The notes under the pieces: model-generated | What the model was told of the DNA's origin: nothing | Database searches by the model: none | What the model saw: the letters and a program-made list of their open reading frames with translations, nothing else | Origin: Lytechinus pictus | Lineage: Eukaryota; Echinodermata; Echinoidea; Temnopleuroida; Toxopneustidae | Length of the DNA: 64,000 bases | Direction: 5' to 3' | NCBI RefSeq assembly: GCF_037042905.1 | Contig: NC_087257.1 | Location: forward strand, 15,737,501-15,801,500 | Part shown: piece by piece, positions 43,560 through 54,211 of the stretch | Layout: the number at the start of each line of letters is the position of its first letter | How positions within the stretch are numbered: the stretch's first letter is position 1 | Translations under genes and position numbers: made by a program

Positions 43560-46310
43560 TCATGTTTCTGACTCTGAGAGTGAGATCAGAATAATAAATA
43601 AATGAATAGGCCTAGCCTAGGGCCTAATATTAATGAATATATTTGTAATAACTAGTAACTACTAGATTGTGCAGGGTAAGTGCACTTCCTCGCTTACAAT
43701 ATGAAGTGGTTTAGATCTAGACCTAGGGCTAGGCCCTACGCCAATTTTCAAGGAAACTGATCCACCAACAATAACGTACCTGGCCTGGTACTTACACATT
43801 TTTGCTACATGTGGGACCGAATGATAAGTGAGGCGAGGTAACGTGGAATGAACACACGGCAATTTAAATCGAAATTAACAATAAAAGTTGTATTATCAAA
43901 TTACAATGCACGAAATAATAAATTTAGATTATGAAAATTGTATTGCTACAAATTTAAAACATCACATTATAGCAATAACGTCTGAGATGGCTAATAATGT
44001 TTACCTGAATTCAGGAAGGCATGCACAAAGAAAAGAATGTAGCTAGCAGTCAATAACCGGCGCGCCGCCGTTGAATTACCTGTATACTGTAGCCTCGAAG
44101 ATGAGAAGCAACCATAGATATATACTAGTAATATTTCTCTATGGAAGCAACATACTTTTTGTATTGAACATAATATCACGACTTGTATGGAAATTACGAT
44201 ACAAATTGTTAGAAACTATGGTCAGGTTATCGGAAACGACATCCTGGCAATCGAGAAGGTGCAAACAAGTGAGAAACATCATGGACCTATGGAAATATAC
44301 AGAAAAAAATATGTATAACTTAGTGAAAGATCCTCCATCTTCAATAATGAAGACGGTATCGTCATATTTTCTCTCTCCAATCAAAGCATCAGCAGAGACG
44401 ATTATGAAGGCGCAAGAACGTGGGGAAGCGACCCTGTCCATAGGCGGATTTTATTTAAGACATTGCAAGGAAAAGGAAAATGTTCTGTCCCCAATCCCCC
44501 TTATAAAACCCCACATGGATCCACCCGTTTTTTTCAATGAAATAAATACTTTTTTGTTTACTAGCTTGTTCTGACAATGGGCGATTACACGACCGCGGTG
44601 CCTGGGCATGAGCGCGACGTTTTAAAAGAATTATCCATTATTATATAAATGGGCCTATTTTCCTTTGGGGGAGCCGGGGAGGGGGTAAGTTACTAAAGAA
44701 TAATTTTTTTTTAAAGGTTATGGAAATATGCTTATCATGTATGCTTCATAGTGCAAGTTAAGAGGATTTCCATTATTCTATTCAGAAATACAAGCTGCCC
44801 CCCCCCCCACTGTCTTGAATTAGAAAAAAAAATAAGTTCATGACATTCAAATAATATACTTCAACAAGTCAAATGTGATATAAATGACATTTTTATTACA
44901 TAAAATAGAATTATCGACATTAATCATAAAAATTTTGATGTGAATCATCTGAAAAAATAACAATGTTTCATCAAGTTTATACAAACAGTCGTTACTCCTT
45001 TTTTAAGTAAGTTTGTGCATTGTATATATTTTGTGCTTGTGTCAGGACCATAATGTAAAACAGCCTCGGCTGATCATGTTTTATCTTTATCCTGAATAAA
45101 TATGTTACAATAAAAAATAAAAATAAAAAAATACAACTTGGCTAATATGATTGTTATTTATATACATTAATTCATAGCGATGTCAAGCAAGATATAACAT
45201 TAATTTTTACATACCATCTATAACATTTCTCAATTAGCATGTTTTTATCACGAAAGTGTAGTTCATAAAGCTATACAAAAAACCCAATGCGTTTAAATAC
45301 AAAATCAAGATGATTATAATTATTTTACATGAAATGTCATATAAGAAAATGAATCATTGAGACCCTTAATCCCCCTTCCCTAAATCAGACATAAACAAAC
45401 TAAGAATGTAATGACTAAACCTCTAACGATGGCGGTCTCCTGCATTCATTTAAACTGTTATTTTCTTTTAATTGAATATTGCTTCTTGTTGATATTTATT
45501 TGTCATTGCTTTATTATGACTATTGCTTTATTGTTTTGTAAAACTTAAATGCATCCCCTAAATGTTATGTTGCATACTTATCTTGAATGCAGTTCTAAAC
45601 ATAATAAAATCAATCAATAAAAAAACACGAAACCACTGTTATAAAGTCTTGAAATACAATGAAAAAAATCATAGAAGTTGTTGGCCAAGGGAAAGGGATT
45701 GCTGGGTAGGGTTATATGTTATGTCATATTTTTTGCACCTTATTCACCGTCAAAATATAGCGTTCATCTGCTTATAAAAGGTCGGAGATGAGAACTGAGT
45801 GAATATAATAGCAATTGATGAAAATGAAAGCAGGGCCAACTCCACAAAAACCATGGAAACCCTGTCAATCTTTATATCATCATACATGTCATAGAAATCA
45901 AGTTCACCCCAAGAATAGCTAGAATATTAATAGAATTCTGTAGCAAAAGGAAAGTTATGACATTTTAAAGTTTCGCTTATTTGCCCAAAATGGTTTAAAT
46001 ACAAATTATAGGCAGCAAGGAGATGAGAGAGCAGAATACGTCGAACACTCACTATTTCTTTTGCAAGTTATGCAATATGAGACGACGTCAATTAAGTAAA
46101 TTATTTTCTCAAAAAATCTGAAATATTATTGGTTTCATTATGAAAGGTGTAAAAGCATTGTAATTTTGTCATGACTTTATAGAGATCCAGTCTTCTATAA
46201 TATTACCAAATCTATATAACAAAATGAATCAATCTATATTTCATATAATGGAATTCAAAATAACAGTGAGCGTGTGACATAATCGGCTCCCTCATTTGCA
46301 TACAAACCAG
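43560..46310. other. Mostly unique sequence; one long ORF and possible LINE tails
   Basis: An open frame of up to 167 codons (44071-44574, +; first ATG near 44101) has no domain I recognise. Near 45040-45135 'acagcctcggctgatcatg' followed by 'cctgaataaat' and an A-rich tail, and near 45600-45625 'aaaatcaatcaataaaa', look like 3' ends of LINE-type retroelements. Otherwise nothing can be supported. Confidence 0.35.
44071..44574 (+). CDS. Hypothetical ORF, coding status doubtful
   Basis: An uninterrupted frame; the first ATG is about residue 11, giving about 157 aa. It begins with a hydrophobic stretch (YILVIFLYGSNILFVLNIIS), which would be a membrane segment if translated, followed by a basic region with no recognised motif. 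The 3' part overlaps repeat-like text ('ataggcggatttt' and 'catggatccaccc'). A 100-codon frame exists on the opposite strand. An ORF of this length can occur by chance in a window of this size. Confidence 0.15.
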   Translation: MNYLYTVASKMRSNHRYILVIFLYGSNILFVLNIISRLVWKLRYKLLETMVRLSETTSWQSRRCKQVRNIMDLWKYTEKNMYNLVKDPPSSIMKTVSSYFLSPIKASAETIMKAQERGEATLSIGGFYLRHCKEKENVLSPIPLIKPHMDPPVFFNEINTFLFTSLF

Positions 46311-46483
46311 GGGGCCGTTTCATAAAGCTGTTCGACTTTAAGAACGACTGGTGAACCCTTCTTACGCGCTAAACCATAAACTATCGCCAATTAAATATAC
46401 CATTTTACTACCACAAGAAAGGATCACCAGTCGTTCTTTAAGTCGCTCTTAACTTACGAACAACTTTATGAAACACCCTCCTG
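46311..46483. mobile_element. MITE, family 'tttcataaagctgttcg', copy 2
   Basis: The ends 'gtttcataaagctgttcg' and 'gaacaactttatgaaac', with 'gaacgactggtga' and 'tcaccagtcgttc' inside, match the copy at 16656-16828. Confidence 0.75.
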
Positions 46484-46510
46484 GATGTATATTGTTAACA
46501 TAATTTGAAC

Positions 46511-46659
46511 AACGCTGTTTACTGGGTGAATCGCACAGTAGTTTTAATATAGTTTTAAATATTTAATTGTCAATAATTTAAGCATGGTTGATTAAGATTT
46601 TAAACACTTGCTTAATCTGTTTAAACAACTACTGTGCGATTCACATAGTAAAGAGCGTT
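46511..46659. mobile_element. Small hairpin MITE
   Basis: The left 'aacgctgtttact' with 'tgaatcgcacagtagtt' pairs with the right 'aactactgtgcgattca' and 'agtaaagagcgtt'. The roughly 150-bp segment folds on itself. No coding content. Confidence 0.65.
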
Positions 46660-46713
46660 GCTTAAAATATTTTTAACAGTGGTATACGTAAAATTGGAAC
46701 AGAGGTGAAGAGC

Positions 46714-47146
46714 CACTAGCGTACCTAAGGGGGAGGGGGGCAGACTGCCCCCCCTGACGAGTCACAACTCATGCAGGGGACGTATCCCTGCCCCCTGACG
46801 AGTCACAACTGATACAGGGGACAGACGTATACCCCCTCTTTTGAACCTGATGCCCCTTTTTACCTTCTTTTTTTGCTTGTAAATTTTTTTTTGGGTAAGG
46901 AATCCTTTTTTTTTGGTTGAAGACCCTTTTCTTTTTTGGCTTGTCAAATTTTTTGTGTGGTAAGAAATCCTTTATTTGTGGTTGAAGACCTTTTTTTTTA
47001 CTTGTCAAATTTTTTTCAAGTAAGGAATCATTTTTTTGGTTGAAGACCCTTTTTTTTTTTTTTTTTTGGCTTGTCAAATTTTTTCGCGGACGAACTATCC
47101 TCCAAAAAATTTGCCCCCCTTCTGGAAAATCCTAGGTACGCCAGTG
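46714..47146. mobile_element. hAT-like TIR element with 8-bp TSD and internal tandem repeat
   Basis: Ends 'cactagcgtacctaagg' and 'cctaggtacgccagtg' (two mismatches) are flanked by 't(g/c)aagagc' (46706-46713 and 47147-47154, 7 of 8 identical). The inside has two copies of 'cctgacgagtcacaact' near the left end. From 46866 to 47085 there are about four units of about 58 bp with 'ggcttgtcaaattttttt' and 'ggttgaagaccc'. Confidence 0.75.
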
Positions 47147-47163
47147 TCAAGAGCCATGCACCT

Positions 47164-47425
47164 GGGCCTGTCTTACAAAGAGTTACGATTGATCCGATCA
47201 ACCTAAAGTATATGAAATTCCATCAATGACATTATTTTTTTTGTTCAGTAGGAAGTTGCACAATGTCATTTGAAAATCAAGAGAAGCAAGAAAACAGTGA
47301 ATGTATGGATATTTTTATCTAAAACATATTTTGAACAAACATGTCTTTTAGAAAATTTTGACATTGTTGGATTTCCATAGTTGTGAGCGACTGGATCAAT
47401 TGTAACTCTTTGTAAGACGGGACCC
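47164..47425. mobile_element. MITE, family 'gggccccgtcttacaaag', copy 2
   Basis: Ends 'gggcctgtcttacaaagag' and 'ctctttgtaagacgggaccc', with 'gattgatccgatcaa' inside. 262 bp; sister of 16326-16597. Confidence 0.75.
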
Positions 47426-48208
47426 AGTAAATAACCAGTTGCCCCTAAGGAATTAACAAGCAAAAACCAAATGGTTGGCGGGGTGGAGGTGAGGGTTCCT
47501 AGCCCACTCGGCCATGTCAGCTATCTCTGGATCCACCCTGGCCTTTGTGGCGCCAATCCTCAAACAAAAAAGAGAGTCTTTCGAACGTAGTCCTAAACAG
47601 GGGAAAAGCGTAACGACAGAATCACTTTTTTTTTTCAAGAGATGAATAGGCTTGAAATTAGCACTATTAACCGATTAAAAAGTAGTTTAGTAGACCAACC
47701 CAAAAGTAAATTTACAGCAGTATAATGTAATTGCTTGATATGCCAGACTTAAAAACCTATAACATTTTTTATACCTTTTTTGCCAAATAAATATATATTC
47801 GACATGGATTAAAAAAACAAAAAAGCTCCGTTTCCGTAGTAAAAAAATAGCATGTTGTTTAAGCTTGTCACTCTAGCAACAAGTTTTTGTAATTGTTTAA
47901 ACTCTTTAAACAACTTGTTAAAAAATTCAAATAGTTCTTTAAAAGGTTTAAACAATATAGTGGTTAGAGAGACGGGCTTAAACAACGTGCTTAAAATTTT
48001 AAGCTGCGTTTTTGCAGTGCCCAATATCATAATAAGAGTTTTTTTTTTCTTTTAGTTCATTACAATCTCTTCCATAAACATAGACATAATTTTTAAACAA
48101 ACATTATTTACCTGAGAGAAGTCATATTCTCCAATTTCGTCCACCCTCAGAGGCCCGTTAGAAAAAAGATTTGTTACGATTTGCGGTATACAACTCTGGC
48201 ATTCTGTT

Positions 48209-48385
48209 CAGGGGTCGCGGAACGGTTTTCAAAGTGGGGGGGCTGAGCCAAAAGTGGGGGGCTGACCATGCAAAAAATCACAATCCTACGGTCATTTTTA
48301 CGTTTTTGTACACGGTTTTGGAAAAAAGTGGGGGGGGGGGGGCTGAAGCCCCACAGCCCCCCCCCCCCCACTTCCGCGGCCCCTG
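48209..48385. mobile_element. 177-bp MITE 'caggggtcgcggaa' with 5-bp TSD
   Basis: Ends 'caggggtcgcggaa' and 'ttccgcggcccctg' (one mismatch) are flanked by a perfect 'ctgtt' (48204-48208 and 48386-48390). G/C tracts ('agtggggggg', 'ccccccccact') sit just inside both ends and at the centre. Confidence 0.8.
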
Positions 48386-48676
48386 CTGTTACCTATACCA
48401 TGATCAGATGATGATACAAGGGCTGCAACAAGTTTAAAATTAAGTTTTCCATGGTAGTTACCATGACGGCAAGGTTGCAATAATTGAAGAATGATTATGA
48501 AACGGGTCACTTAATTGTCATGCTTCTTTAAAAGAAAGTAGTCGGCACTCCAGTCGACACACTTGTTGAAATCGGCAACCATGGTTATTTTTTTAAACGT
48601 TATCGCTGCCTTTCCTCTTATACCTATTGTCAGTCATGTCAGGAGAGAATATAGTAGCAGGCATGGCAGGGGGAAT

Positions 48677-49850
48677 TGTAAGATTTAGAAAGTGTATTTT
48701 TTCTTTGAAATATTTAACATGACGTCAGAGACGTTAATTGAGTTGTAGCTAGCATCATTTATCTGGGTCGATAGAGGGCGTTGGAAATTTGCCTTGCCAA
48801 GATCAACAAAGATTTAAAGTTCAGCCCGTCGTGACTTTACAGTAGAATTCAAGATAATCGGTTCAAGTCCAATGTTGTAAGTAAAAGGACCTTTATATTT
48901 CCGTAATGTAATGTTTAACTGAATATATGGAACCAAAATTAACTTGAGACGATAATTAATTTGTTGTTAATTTAGCTCATAACTTTGGTGAAAGTGTTTG
49001 GAGTTTACGTATAGAATACACGTGTGATAAACGTATATTGACATTGTACATTGATAGGTAATTGGACATGCACATGAAGAGTGTTGCGTAATAGCATATC
49101 GGTACGGTACTGTGTGGTAATCTCGCACACAGTGCATAGTAGGCTATTCATGTTCAGAGTTGTAAACGAAATGGAATGTCAAATAAACAAATGTTGTTCT
49201 TTGTTAGCTACATTTGGTTCTAGTTGTTGAAAAGGATACAGTATATGTATGAGTTTGGAAATAAGGCATTAAAGCCAGTTTTTGGTGCATTTTAAAGCCC
49301 TGATAATTACAAATAACACATACAGTGAAGGTGAAATAAAAGCCTAGTTATTGGTTTGAGTAAAGTTATTGCTAGTCAATAATGCCTCAGAGTATATAGT
49401 TTAGAGGCAAGGTAATATTTAAGTATCGTAGTTGATATAAAGGACAAATGAGACAAAGTAAAGGTTTTGTTTATTTAACCGCATATAGCAAAGGTTATTC
49501 AAGGTCATTTGAATACATTGACAGAATTTGATAGGTAAATTTGTTACAGGAAACCAGAATATTTATTTAATGCAAGATTCAAACGTCACAAATAATTTGT
49601 GCAATACATAGACTATTTATTTTATCTCATGCAAGTACATAAATGTAACTGCATATACAGATGCTTATTATTGTTTGTTTATATTTTTATGCTACAGATT
49701 GAACATGCTCGATGGTATGCTCGATGGTATGCTCGATGGTATGCCCAGATTGTATACTTGATGCATCGTATGATAACTGGAAATTCCGCGTCACCGAGTC
49801 TTTTGTTTGAGTACTGTCTACTGTCAAGTCACTAGTAGTTATAAGTCACA
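48677..49850 (+). mobile_element. BEL/Pao element E1, 5' LTR
   Basis: It starts TGTAAGATTTAG, where similarity to the minus-strand LTR copies begins, and ends ...gttataagtcaCA, 42 bp upstream of the gag ATG. 1174 bp. The opposite-strand LTR at 62250-63414 is nearly the same length and sequence. The sequence before 48677 ('gggaat') differs from the polypurine tract found beside the 3' LTRs, so this is a 5' LTR in unique flanking DNA. Three perfect 12-bp repeats 'gctcgatggtat' lie at 49707-49742. AATAAA occurs at about 49337. Confidence 0.8.
49707..49742. repeat. 12-bp tandem repeat x3 inside the LTR
   Basis: Three exact copies of 'gctcgatggtat'. The minus-strand LTR copies have the same array with one substituted unit ('tctagcat'). 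Confidence 0.9.
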
Positions 49851-49891
49851 TAAAGTTCAATAACATTCGTCACCGTCACAGAACAGTCGCC

Positions 49892-52135
49892 ATGAGTGGA
49901 TCATCTGAAAGTATCAAGTCCGAGGACTCGGCCAGCCAAGGTGGTAAGAGTTCAACAGCGTCATCGAGGATAAAGACGAAGGCCAAGAAGGCAGCCCTGG
50001 CAGCAGAGCTAGCATCCTTGAAGGAACAGCATGAGTTAGAGCTTCAAGAGTTTCAACTACAGCAAAAGAAGGCAAAGTATATGTTAGAAACTAAGCTCAA
50101 AGTTACAGCAGCAGAAGAGGCTGTATATGAACAATTTGATCAGCATCCCAGTCAACTCGACGTTAAGATAGAACCCACAAGTGAAGAACTTGGTCAACAG
50201 CAGCAGCCTGTTCAGCCACAGATTCAGGCCAGCGAGCGTGACAACAATGTACCGCACGAGAATTTGGAAGACACAATGCCATACCCGCAGCACAACCAAG
50301 ATTTGTATCAGTATCAGCAAATACAGCATCGTTTGTTGGAAGCAATAAGCCTGTCAAATGTGGAAATCATGAAGTTTAACGGTAACCCTTTACACTATCA
50401 TGAGTTCATGGCATGTTTTGATAATTTGATAGGCTCGTCTACACTAGACAGAGGGACAAAGCTCATGAAGTTGTATCAGTGCTGTGAAGGGGATGTAAAG
50501 AACATCATACAGTGTTGTATGGTAATGGATCCAGTGCTAGGATATCAACGCGCCAGAGAATTACTGAGAGAACGCTTTGGCAGTAGATTTAAGATAGGAG
50601 AAGCATGGATTGAACAGATAACTAATGGTTCAGCACTTCATGCAAATGATAGAACTGGACTACGCAAGTTTGCTGACGAATTACAGGTATGTCTTGAGAC
50701 TCTTAAGGCATTGAATCTGACAAAGGAAATCAGCAGTAACAGAGAGCTGGTCAAACTGGCAGAAAGACTACCATTTCATCTCAAAGCTAGATGGTTGAAA
50801 GTAGTGAGAGACATTAGGCAAAGAGGTCGATCTCCAGATATCACTGACATGGTGAAGTTTGTATCTGATGCCGCCGAAGAAGTTAACGATCCAGTCTTCG
50901 GTGAGCTGACTGCGACTTCTCCAAGATCAGCATCTAAACCAAGCTTCAACAAGCAACATTCAAAGAGCAGCTACTCTACAGCAGTCACTGATAATTCAAG
51001 CTTTCCTAAGCCCAAGAAGTGCTTCAAGTGTTATCAAGACCATACCTTGTTTGGTTGTGACAGCTTTAAGTCCATGACACCTGATGAGAGATTTAAATTT
51101 GCACAAGAGAACAGACTATGTTTCAATTGCTTGCAACACGGTCACACCAGCAGATTTTGCAAGTTGAACAGAACATGCTCAGTTCCAGGATGTCAGAGAA
51201 AACATACAAAGTTCCTCCACTTATTTCGGGAAAGCTCATCACCTGTAAGAGGTACTCCGCATCAAGAGATAGAGAATAAAGCTCGACCAAATAAACATTT
51301 GAGATCTTCTTCCACTCAAACGCCATTTGATGAAATCCAAACAGCACAGAATAGCTTCATCAAGAAATCGGTCACGGGGGCCGGTAGGTGTGTACTCCCC
51401 ATTGTACCAGTGAGGGTGAGAGCTTGTGGCGAGGGTAATGCTGTTGAAACCTATGCACTCCTGGACAGTGGTTCTACTAGCACCTTTTGTACAGCATCCT
51501 TAGCTAGGCAGCTTCATGCAGTGGAAAGGAAACAAAGTCTCAATCTGACAACACTGGAAAGGTCTAACAACATGGTAGATACATCGGTCGTGAGCCTAAT
51601 AGTAGATACTGGTCCAGATACAGAGATTGTGAAGCTACCATGTGTTTATACTAGAGAGTCCATAAACATTCATGATTCCCATATTGCTAAAGTAGATGAT
51701 GTGACAGGATGGCACCACCTAGATGGAATCAACGTCCCTATCGTCACACAACATGAAGTTGGACTTTTGATCGGGCAAGATGTTCCCGGAGCATTGATTC
51801 CCATGGAGGTTAGAGCAGCCGATGATGGCCCATACGCCATAAGAACCAAATTAGGATGGGCCGTGAGTGGTCCTGTTCAGTCTAAGGTGCTACATAACAT
51901 ACATAAAGCTTCTGCTAGCTTTATTGATAGTAATAGCGAGCTTGAAGATCAACTTCAAAGATTCTGGAAAATTGAAGGCACAATCATTCTTCAGAGGGAC
52001 AAGGATATGTCTTTGAACGACAGAAAGGTGTTGAAATTCTGGGAGAATAGTATTGAAAGAGATAATGGTCATTATCAATTGCCAATACCGTTCAAGGAAA
52101 GGCCACCAAATCTACCAGACACAAAGAGTCAATAA
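49892..52135 (+). CDS. BEL/Pao E1 Gag-protease ORF, cut off before pol
   Basis: 747 aa. Residues about 28-85 form an acidic/basic coiled-coil-like Ala/Gln/Glu-rich region. About 140-330 is the conserved BEL/Pao Gag segment (DUF1759-like: EIMKFNGNPLHYHEFMACF, LMKLYQC). Cys/His knuckles follow: CFKC-x8-C at 377-389, CFNC-x4-H-x4-C at 410-423, and a C/H cluster at 429-438. An aspartic protease-type domain (DUF1758-like) spans about 500-660, with the LLDSGST active-site motif (Asp525). Gag packages the element RNA and the protease matures the polyprotein. The ORF ends at PNLPDTKSQ, just where the family polyprotein would run into RT. From 52116 on the DNA is pol in opposite orientation, so the C-terminus is a rearrangement product. 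Confidence 0.85.
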   Translation: MSGSSESIKSEDSASQGGKSSTASSRIKTKAKKAALAAELASLKEQHELELQEFQLQQKKAKYMLETKLKVTAAEEAVYEQFDQHPSQLDVKIEPTSEELGQQQQPVQPQIQASERDNNVPHENLEDTMPYPQHNQDLYQYQQIQHRLLEAISLSNVEIMKFNGNPLHYHEFMACFDNLIGSSTLDRGTKLMKLYQCCEGDVKNIIQCCMVMDPVLGYQRARELLRERFGSRFKIGEAWIEQITNGSALHANDRTGLRKFADELQVCLETLKALNLTKEISSNRELVKLAERLPFHLKARWLKVVRDIRQRGRSPDITDMVKFVSDAAEEVNDPVFGELTATSPRSASKPSFNKQHSKSSYSTAVTDNSSFPKPKKCFKCYQDHTLFGCDSFKSMTPDERFKFAQENRLCFNCLQHGHTSRFCKLNRTCSVPGCQRKHTKFLHLFRESSSPVRGTPHQEIENKARPNKHLRSSSTQTPFDEIQTAQNSFIKKSVTGAGRCVLPIVPVRVRACGEGNAVETYALLDSGSTSTFCTASLARQLHAVERKQSLNLTTLERSNNMVDTSVVSLIVDTGPDTEIVKLPCVYTRESINIHDSHIAKVDDVTGWHHLDGINVPIVTQHEVGLLIGQDVPGALIPMEVRAADDGPYAIRTKLGWAVSGPVQSKVLHNIHKASASFIDSNSELEDQLQRFWKIEGTIILQRDKDMSLNDRKVLKFWENSIERDNGHYQLPIPFKERPPNLPDTKSQ

Positions 52136-54211
52136 ACCTTCATCGGTAAGTGTCTGCTGTTTGACCACGGCACTCAAGACCTTCTTTGTCGTTCTAATTT
52201 GTCTTTCCCAAGCTCCACCCATATGAGAAGCAGTGGGTGGGTTAAACTTCCAGTCTATTCCTTCTTGAAGTAGGCGACCCTGGATTCTTTGTTGGTTCCA
52301 CCGCTTCAGTCCTTCTCTCAATTCACGTTCAGCACCCACAAAGTTGGTGCTATTGTCCGACCTGATAATCTCTGGTTGACCACGGCGGGAAATAAATCTG
52401 TTGAGTGCATTCAAAAATGAATCTGTCTCTAATGAATGTAGTACTTCTATGTGAACAGCTCTAATAATCAAACAGGTAAAGATACATCCATATCTTTTTA
52501 CCAAATTTCTTCCTTGCTTTATCATGTATGGTCCAAATACATCGACTCCAACGTAGCTGAAGGGAGGTTTGCTAGGTAACACTCTATCTGATGGCAAATC
52601 AGCCATTTTCTGTTCCACTGGACTGGCACGTAGTCTTCTACATGTAAAGCAGTTGTGTAATACTTGCCGTACTGCTTGCCTTCCCTTGAGTATCCAGTAC
52701 CTTTCCCTCAGCAGCGAAAGCACGTGTTCCTTTCCTGAGTGCCCGGACAAGGAGTGATAATGTTGTATCAAGAGTTTCACAACATGATGCTTTGGTGGCA
52801 GGATAACTGGATGTTTTGTCTGCTCGTCCAGAGGCGAATTTTGAAGCCTTCCTCCAACACATATTAGGCCTCCGTCTGTAAACTGGACATTCAATTTGGA
52901 AAGCGGACTGGAATTGGCTACTTGAATTGCTGCATCTCCCTGCACAGCCGTGCTTTGCTGTAAGGCCTTGTATTCCTTGGAATATGTCTGTTGTTGGATG
53001 TACCTCACAATAGCCTCTTCAGCTTTACTCATATCGCTAGCATCAAGTGAGCTCCTTTCATCACATGTTTGTCCTTTCGTCTTGTTCAACAAGTGTTGTC
53101 TCACTCGAAGGATCCAGGCAACTACTACCTTTAGTTTGTGCCATGACGAGTAGTGTGTTAACAGGCTGTCTACTGTATTGGATTGGTCGGTGTCAGTCGT
53201 AAATACCTGAGTATCCTTCCTCCTTTTCACCTCTGGGTCATTCTCTTCAACAGTCTCAGTTGTAGTAGGATCATCTGGCCATTCATTTTCGTTTTGCTGG
53301 ATGAAATTTGGACCTACAAGCCATCTAGAATTTGCCTTTAGCTCATCAGCCGTCATACTTCTCGTGACATCATCTGCTGGATTACACTGAGTCTTGATGT
53401 AATGCCACTGACTTGGCACTGATTGATCTCGAATAGCTGCTATTCTATTGGCCACGAAGGTATGAAACCTTTTGTCCTCGTTCCTAATATACTGCAAAAC
53501 TATAGTGCTATCGGTCCAGTACACCGATCGCTTGATGGGTATTTCCAATTCCCTTCTCAGAAAGGCATCCAATTTTACTGCAAGAGCGGCCGCCATTAAT
53601 TCAAGTCGAGGGATAGTCATTCTCTTTAGTGGGGCGAGGTGTGATTTGGCAATGATCAACCCACTATAACTCTGGCCAGTTGCATTCTTCAACACTAGGT
53701 AAGATGAAACTCCATATGCCATCTCTGAAGCGTCTGCAAAGTGGTGTACTTCATATTCCTTTACTTCACCAAAATTATGAGGTTTAACGCATCTGTTCAC
53801 TTGAAAATCGGCCATCTTGGGTAGATCAATTAACCATTCATTCCACTTTTCCATTTCGGTCACCGGAATTATCTCATCCCAACCAAGGTTAAGTCTGGTC
53901 AATTCCTGCAGAATTATCTTAGCCCTCAAAGTGAAGGGGATAATGTAGCCAAGAGGGTCGTAGATTGAAGACACTATACTCAATATTCCTCGTCTTGTGG
54001 GTGGTTTGTCTCTGGGTCTGAACTTGTACAGCAAGCAGTCCATCTCCACATCCCAGGTTACTCCAAGTGCTCTTTCGACAGGTAATGCATCTCGATTAAG
54101 ATCTAGACCCTTGATGTTTTTAGCTCTCTCTTCTTCGGGGATTGACTGCAATACAGATGGATTGGAACTGATCCATTTATGTAACCTGAATCCACCATCT
54201 CTGAGTACATT
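52112..54211 (-). pseudogene. BEL/Pao pol fragment (RNase H, integrase), inverted relative to E1 gag
   Basis: The minus-strand frame is open over about 700 codons. In order: end of RT/connection (GGFRLHKWISSN, DCLLYKFRP, IYDPLGYIIPF), RNase H (HHFADASEMAYG, RLELMAAALAVKL, YWTDSTIVLQYI), the integrase zinc-binding H2C2 motif (HSLSGHSGKEH ... CFTCRRLR), and the integrase core with D in GVDVFGP, D in RSDNSTNF and E in GAWERQIR. It stops at LLTLC followed by a foreign VW*, just before the usual 'CE.EAIINSRP' continuation. The RT catalytic part is missing upstream, where the sequence folds back at 54117-54211. It is not a functional polyprotein, but no stop interrupts the retained part. Confidence 0.8.

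Noticed and set aside
46762-47077. Lys-rich ORFs
   Set aside because: Translation of the T-run tandem core of the hAT-like MITE.
47825-48015. Possible hairpin MITE with gtttaaac words
   Set aside because: The internal pairing is patchy and no defined ends or target duplication could be found.
50084-50357. Antisense ORFs within gag (also 58307-58573, 59114-59317 and 60083-60356)
   Set aside because: Shadows of the gag/protease frames, present in both element copies only because gag is.
53997-54211. Start of the 280-codon plus-strand ORF (MGGLSLGLN...)
   Set aside because: The first ~40 codons are the antisense of pol in the left palindrome arm; only the part after about 54212 is genuine pol sense.
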